Source: Morinoia aosen (lineage: Eukaryota; Arthropoda; Malacostraca; Amphipoda; Talitridae). Taken from it: a stretch of DNA of 64,000 bases. The notes under the pieces were generated by a model. It had not been told where the DNA came from. It made no database searches and saw only the letters and a list, made by a program, of their open reading frames with translations. The stretch is taken from the NCBI GenBank assembly GCA_030386875.1, contig CM059562.1, positions 62,494,201-62,558,200 of the forward strand, given 5' to 3'. Both the position numbers and the translations under genes were made by a program. Below are positions 59,776 to 64,000 of the stretch, piece by piece. Position 1 is the first letter of the stretch, and each line of letters opens with the position of its first letter.

Positions 59776-62700
59776 TATTGTTGGGTTTCGTCAACTTGGG
59801 ACCTTAACCGAAATTACAATAAAATTTTTGCATGAATGATCAACTAAAAGGAAAACTTGAATAACATGCTTTCACAACGATTGTTGCTTGAATTGTGACG
59901 TCGTCATCTTTTTGAAAAGAAATTGGACCTTTCCCCAGAAAAACTCAGGTTTTGAGAGGGAAGAAGAAATCAAAAAGAAATCCAAGGTAGTTTGTGCTGA
60001 AAACATGAGTGAGAAAGCGAACATAGAGATGGACTCGAAGAGCAGCTCCAACAGCAAAGACTTGCTAAAAGCACCGACAGTTTTTTATCATGCCAAGGTG
60101 GGCAAATGTACAGCAATAATTTAATTTTAGTGAGCGTGAAATTATAACGCAGTAATAAAGAGCTACATTTTACTCGGAACCAAAGCATTGCTCTACCTGC
60201 TCTTCAGGTTCCCCAACCTGTTACTAACACTTCATCTATTAAGACAATCAATGTTAACTCTTAGGAATGAGATCAAGCAATAATAAATTATTGTAGCTCA
60301 AAACGAGGATCAAACCATCAATATCATGACCTACAAAACTATGAAATTCGTCGTACACCATGTTAAATCAATGTTTCTACGATTGTAATAAATATGAGCT
60401 TCATTTACCGTTGGTAATGTGACGTTAATTGTTATTATTCATCAGTATTATCGTTCATTGCCTCCTTGAAAATACGGTAAACAATGCTAATAATATTCAT
60501 TGCTTGTTCGGTTGTCGTGTGAGTCCGGTTGTAGGGTGTCCAGTATTCAAGTTAGTCCGGTTGTTAGGAACTCAACTGTTCTTTCTTTTAATTATTTCCC
60601 TTACTGTCTTTGAATTATTTCATGAATTATTGTTAAATTCACCCTTACCCAACAAAATTGAAATTATTTTTAATCAATCAATAGAATCTTTCAAATTCTG
60701 GAATGAACAATAGTCTCGGTTTATTGGAACAGCTCTCAAAGTTCATGTATCTGACTGCTCCTGGTGCGCATTTCATTTACTTCAGTGCGAAGCTATTTGT
60801 TGGGCTAATAAATATAAATCGGATGAAAATATGTTTGGCTGGCAAACTCGGTCTCATAATAATAAGCGTTTTTATTTCTGAACGTTTTCTGAATTTTTTC
60901 ACAGCGAAAATTGCGAGTCTCTAGGAACAGTTTAGTTCCACGTGCATATATGTGATAACTTTTTTCGTGGCCTACGGGAAAGACTCCTAGGATGATAACT
61001 AAAAAAGTGAAACCTATTTAACTTGCGGCAGGTTGTTATCCCTTACAGAAAAAAAAACATAATAAACTTCATCAGGGACACAATATGAGCGCTTATTCGC
61101 TTATAATTTAAATTCGAATTGTTCGGCAATTTGAATGAGTCCGTCATTCCTTTTAAAGTTCGTCCGTCACATTTTAAAATCTTAAAATTATCTCTGTTTC
61201 TTCTACAAATTTTCATCCTTTTGAGAGTAAATTAGTACGAGTGATCTGAGATACATTCCCTGTGTTCATTTAAAATGTTTTTTTGAATGAATTATAACTC
61301 AAACTTGGAAATCACTCCGTTATTTTTACCGCTCAGTAACGACGTCTCGACTGTCTTGCGAGAAGCATCGTTTGCTGAAATTCTAAAACTTCCCTTCTCA
61401 CTTCTCGAACAGAAACAGCCTACGCCGGCATTTGCTCTCCGATAATAATTGTGAGGACCCATCATGAAAAAAAGTACTGCAAAGAACAAAAAATAGGAAA
61501 AATAAATTCTTTCTCATCCGCTATTTGACTCGTAATTATGAACAATGTCCTACTTTAGCGCACTTATTTCATAGTTAAATATTATTAGCATAGCTACATA
61601 TCGAGAGCAGTAGAAATAGTGTTTATAGTATCGAAGCAGTCTCTATCTCTGGTGTGAGCACGCACTTCGCGCATACTCGTTTTTTTGTATAAGTCAGTAC
61701 TGATAATTCAATAAATAATACATAACCAAAACTTACGTTATATCCCCGGTGCCTTTTTCGAAAGATCGCTCTGATTCAATTTGACTGAAGTAAGATTCAG
61801 TTAATTGGAGAGTAAAATTTACTGCTCAAGCAATTAATTGTCAGAGTTAGAACTGACGACTCAAGTTAACTCTCTTGAGCACTAAACGGAAAAGAATTAC
61901 TGCGCGATTTCTTCCCGTGGTAAAATGAACACTGGCAATGCTCGTAGAATGCTCTTTCAAACACTTTCTTTTATAATTTCGTGGCTTGGGTATGCTCCAG
62001 CAACACAAGTGTGGTGCTAGGTCTTGTTTACATTCGCATAGGTTAATTCAAGATCGAGCCGCTACACGCAGCAGCACCCGCCATGATAGCTCCAGTGTCA
62101 GGTCGAACGCGGTGAGAGGAAGCGTGGGGTGCGTGGGAGACTTATTTTCCGAAACAGGAAATGCACTACGACGCGAAGAGGAATTATTAAACTATGTCTA
62201 AGAATAAAATTTGAGCACTGTGCTGTTAACTGGACATGGATGGTTTCAATTAACTGATTTCATTCATAGTTCAGAATATCTGAGTGATTTAAAACTAACG
62301 CTTATGCAACGTGACATGTGCAAAGTATACGTGTTCAATTTCATTAAATTTGCATTCCTTGGTGAAGAGTATTTACTTCGTGGAGAAGGACCCATCTCTT
62401 AAGAAAAATCGTAAGCCTTGTGTGTCGTATAAAAAAATGTAATGCTTATGCTATTGAGTGCAGAATTTAGAACCAGAACTAAGCATAGCTTTGACCAAAT
62501 TTAAGAATAATTGTGCAATAAAAGACGTAGTGTGGGAAAATATGCGGTAAATGATGAGTTAATTCTACATTAAGTGCAGATAGAGCATTTTACGATTATA
62601 CAGCATCAATTCATGTCAAAAATGAATGTAATTTTTTCGTAGAGATGTTGTGAAAAAATTGTGAATGATAAGGTGATCTTTCGTATCGTACATATCAAGC

Positions 62701-63467
62701 TGAGAAATCTGTGAGTTAGGAACAATAATTATTATTTTCCTGAAATTTTTGAGAGGATTCGAAGAATTCTACTTCACCCTAGATTTAGCGTAAGAAGACT
62801 ATATCCATTGAGTGCAAAGGAAAAACATGAAGGCATCAATTCATTATTCAATGGTCATCACCCAAATGACAGCATACATATATCTCAGTTGATATATAGT
62901 TGTAGGCCATGAGATTTTTGTTTAAAATCTGTGATCTACTGTGAACTGTGGCCAAATCTACCAGCGCGTCACACTACGGGTACCCGATGTGACCTAAGCA
63001 TACTAAAGGTGTTAATTAGTATGTTGGTTCGAAGTTACGAGGCCTTTCATAAGTATATCATTATTAATTCCTTGTTGTACCTCCGCAAGCGTTATAGTAT
63101 TCGCTGACCTCACTTAACGGATACTGGTGACAGACTTACGTCATATCTATTTTCAGCTCGTTTCTGAAGTGTAATATTTGATATGTAATTCTTCATGTTA
63201 TGGTGTACATCTTAGCATGAAAGGGACTCTGAAAATATGATTGAAGGTGTAAAACTTGTGTGTGACTTTCAAAAGATGGTTTCGCGAAGTAGAATATTCG
63301 GAGACGTGATTGTGGAATAAGTGGAATAGTATTACCATGCTTGGTTGAAGTATTATATGTACTGTTGAAGTTCATCACGTGATAAAGTTCGAAGAAATTC
63401 GCTCAACATTTTATTGGAACAATGTCAATCGTTAAAAAGTACTACCTATGAAGTCTATAAAACGCAA
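59776..63467. other. unassigned DNA, one weak exon candidate
   Basis: The only exon-like signal is at about 60005-60098: an ATG in good context (AAACATGA) opens a 31-codon frame, MSEKANIEMDSKSSSNSKDL and onward, ending at AAG/GTGGGC, a possible splice donor. No family is recognised, and no matching acceptor or downstream exon was found. Confidence 0.25.
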
Positions 63468-63495
63468 CGTTTCGATGTACAAACATCATCATCAG
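63468..63495 (-). ncRNA. hammerhead-like ribozyme motif, antisense to Penelope RT
   Basis: Minus strand from 63495: CTGATGA, extra T, stem II GATGT-TTG-TACATC (GATGT pairing with ACATC) and GAAACG. The following ACG-TTG-CGT could form a 3-bp stem III followed by a U, as hammerheads require at the cleavage site. Stem I pairing is not evident. Confidence 0.5.
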
Positions 63496-63624
63496 GCTGA
63501 AAATATACAGAAAAATTGATGAGTCACATTGGTAAAATGCAAATCTAATTCGTAAGCAATATGAGTCTAGAATGAAAAATGAAATCACAGCACAAAAACA
63601 TTATACAAGTGACTAGATACAAGT

Positions 63625-63926
63625 GAAAATCGTTGTTGAATTTTACGTTTGAGTTGGGCGTGCACGGGAAGCTGCCATTTTTAGATGTTTTGATTGAGGC
63701 GTCTCATTGTACTTTTCATAGATCAGTTTACGTTAAGCAACCTAATGCAGGTAAAACTATAAATTATGACTGTGATGCTCCACAAATGTACAAAGAGGGT
63801 GTTATACACACTTTAATAAATAGGCCGTATAAGGTGTGTAGCAGCTGGTCAAGCTTTCATTCAGAAGTGCTTAGAACTGCAGACTATATAAAATTGGATG
63901 AAAAAAAGAATATAATTTATGAGTAA
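63625..63926 (+). pseudogene. Penelope-like reverse transcriptase fragment, 5'-truncated
   Basis: The open frame reads LNFTFELGVHGKLPFLDVLI, then FHRSVYVKQPNAGKTINYD and KEGVIHTLINRPYKVCSSW. These are the conserved blocks just downstream of the RT active site in Penelope-like elements (F-T-E, L-x-F-L-D, V-Y-x-K, G-V-I-x-T-L-I-x-R). Similarity starts abruptly near 63625, so the catalytic part has been lost by 5' truncation. It ends at a TAA (63924-63926), and no GIY-YIG part is visible before the window ends. Confidence 0.8.
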
Positions 63927-64000
63927 TTTGAAGGTTATACTAGGTTTCAGTTTACTGCCAATTACAGTTAATCATGCATGTTCGTCATATTTTATGCTGT

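Overview
This is a eukaryotic window: AT-rich, with no operon structure, no bacterial-type gene packing and no convincing intact host gene. The mobile elements point to an arthropod: two long APE-type LINEs, Penelope-like elements, Tc1/mariner, piggyBac-type and hAT-type MITEs, and a tRNA-derived SINE. I cannot name the species from sequence alone. It reads as intergenic or intronic DNA made largely of transposon copies of different ages plus several unrelated tandem arrays.

Layout. 1-9.6 kb: mostly unassigned AT-rich DNA with a 26-bp minisatellite (1.37-1.58 kb) and a decayed Tc1 transposase (3.46-4.5 kb). 9.66-10.56 kb: decayed 3' half of a CR1-like LINE, followed directly by a MITE (10.6-10.8 kb). 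12.2-17.5 kb: an old LINE with coiled-coil ORF1 remains and APE-RT ORF2 remains, the latter split by a 219-bp piggyBac-type MITE with exact TTAA duplication. 19.0-22.2 kb: minisatellite, tRNA-derived SINE, inverted-repeat MITE. 24.3-24.8 kb: candidate MITE with TGACACAC dyads. 25.0-30.8 kb: the most striking object, a young LINE whose N-terminal part carries a degenerate SGNH-hydrolase-like domain and an OTU-type cysteine protease domain. It shares one reading frame with the APE endonuclease and reverse transcriptase over 5.4 kb, interrupted by only three stop codons. 31.9-35.9 kb: a 220-bp higher-order repeat, a GC-rich hairpin, a three-copy dispersed repeat and a 730-bp foldback element. 42.6-44.6 kb: Tc1/mariner-superfamily transposase scrap, then a GC-rich block holding a 29-bp minisatellite. 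51.2-52.6 kb: about 63 copies of a 22-bp satellite. 52.6-53.4 kb: pseudogene of an uncharacterised arthropod multicopy family. 53.65-54.6 kb: hAT-type MITE with perfect 8-bp duplication, then a Penelope-like C-terminus with GIY-YIG endonuclease and a hammerhead-like motif. 56.5 kb: second SINE copy. 59.3-59.8 kb: a large palindrome with a hammerhead-like motif in each arm. 63.5 kb to the end: 5'-truncated Penelope-like RT with an inverted hammerhead-like motif upstream.

How they fit together. There is no shared pathway; the links are parasitic. Non-autonomous elements (MITEs, SINE) depend on transposases or LINE machinery, and nested insertions give relative ages: the 12-17 kb LINE is older than the piggyBac MITE inside it, while the 25-30 kb LINE looks recent because its frame is nearly intact. 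Family assignments rest on motif recognition by eye; no database search was run.
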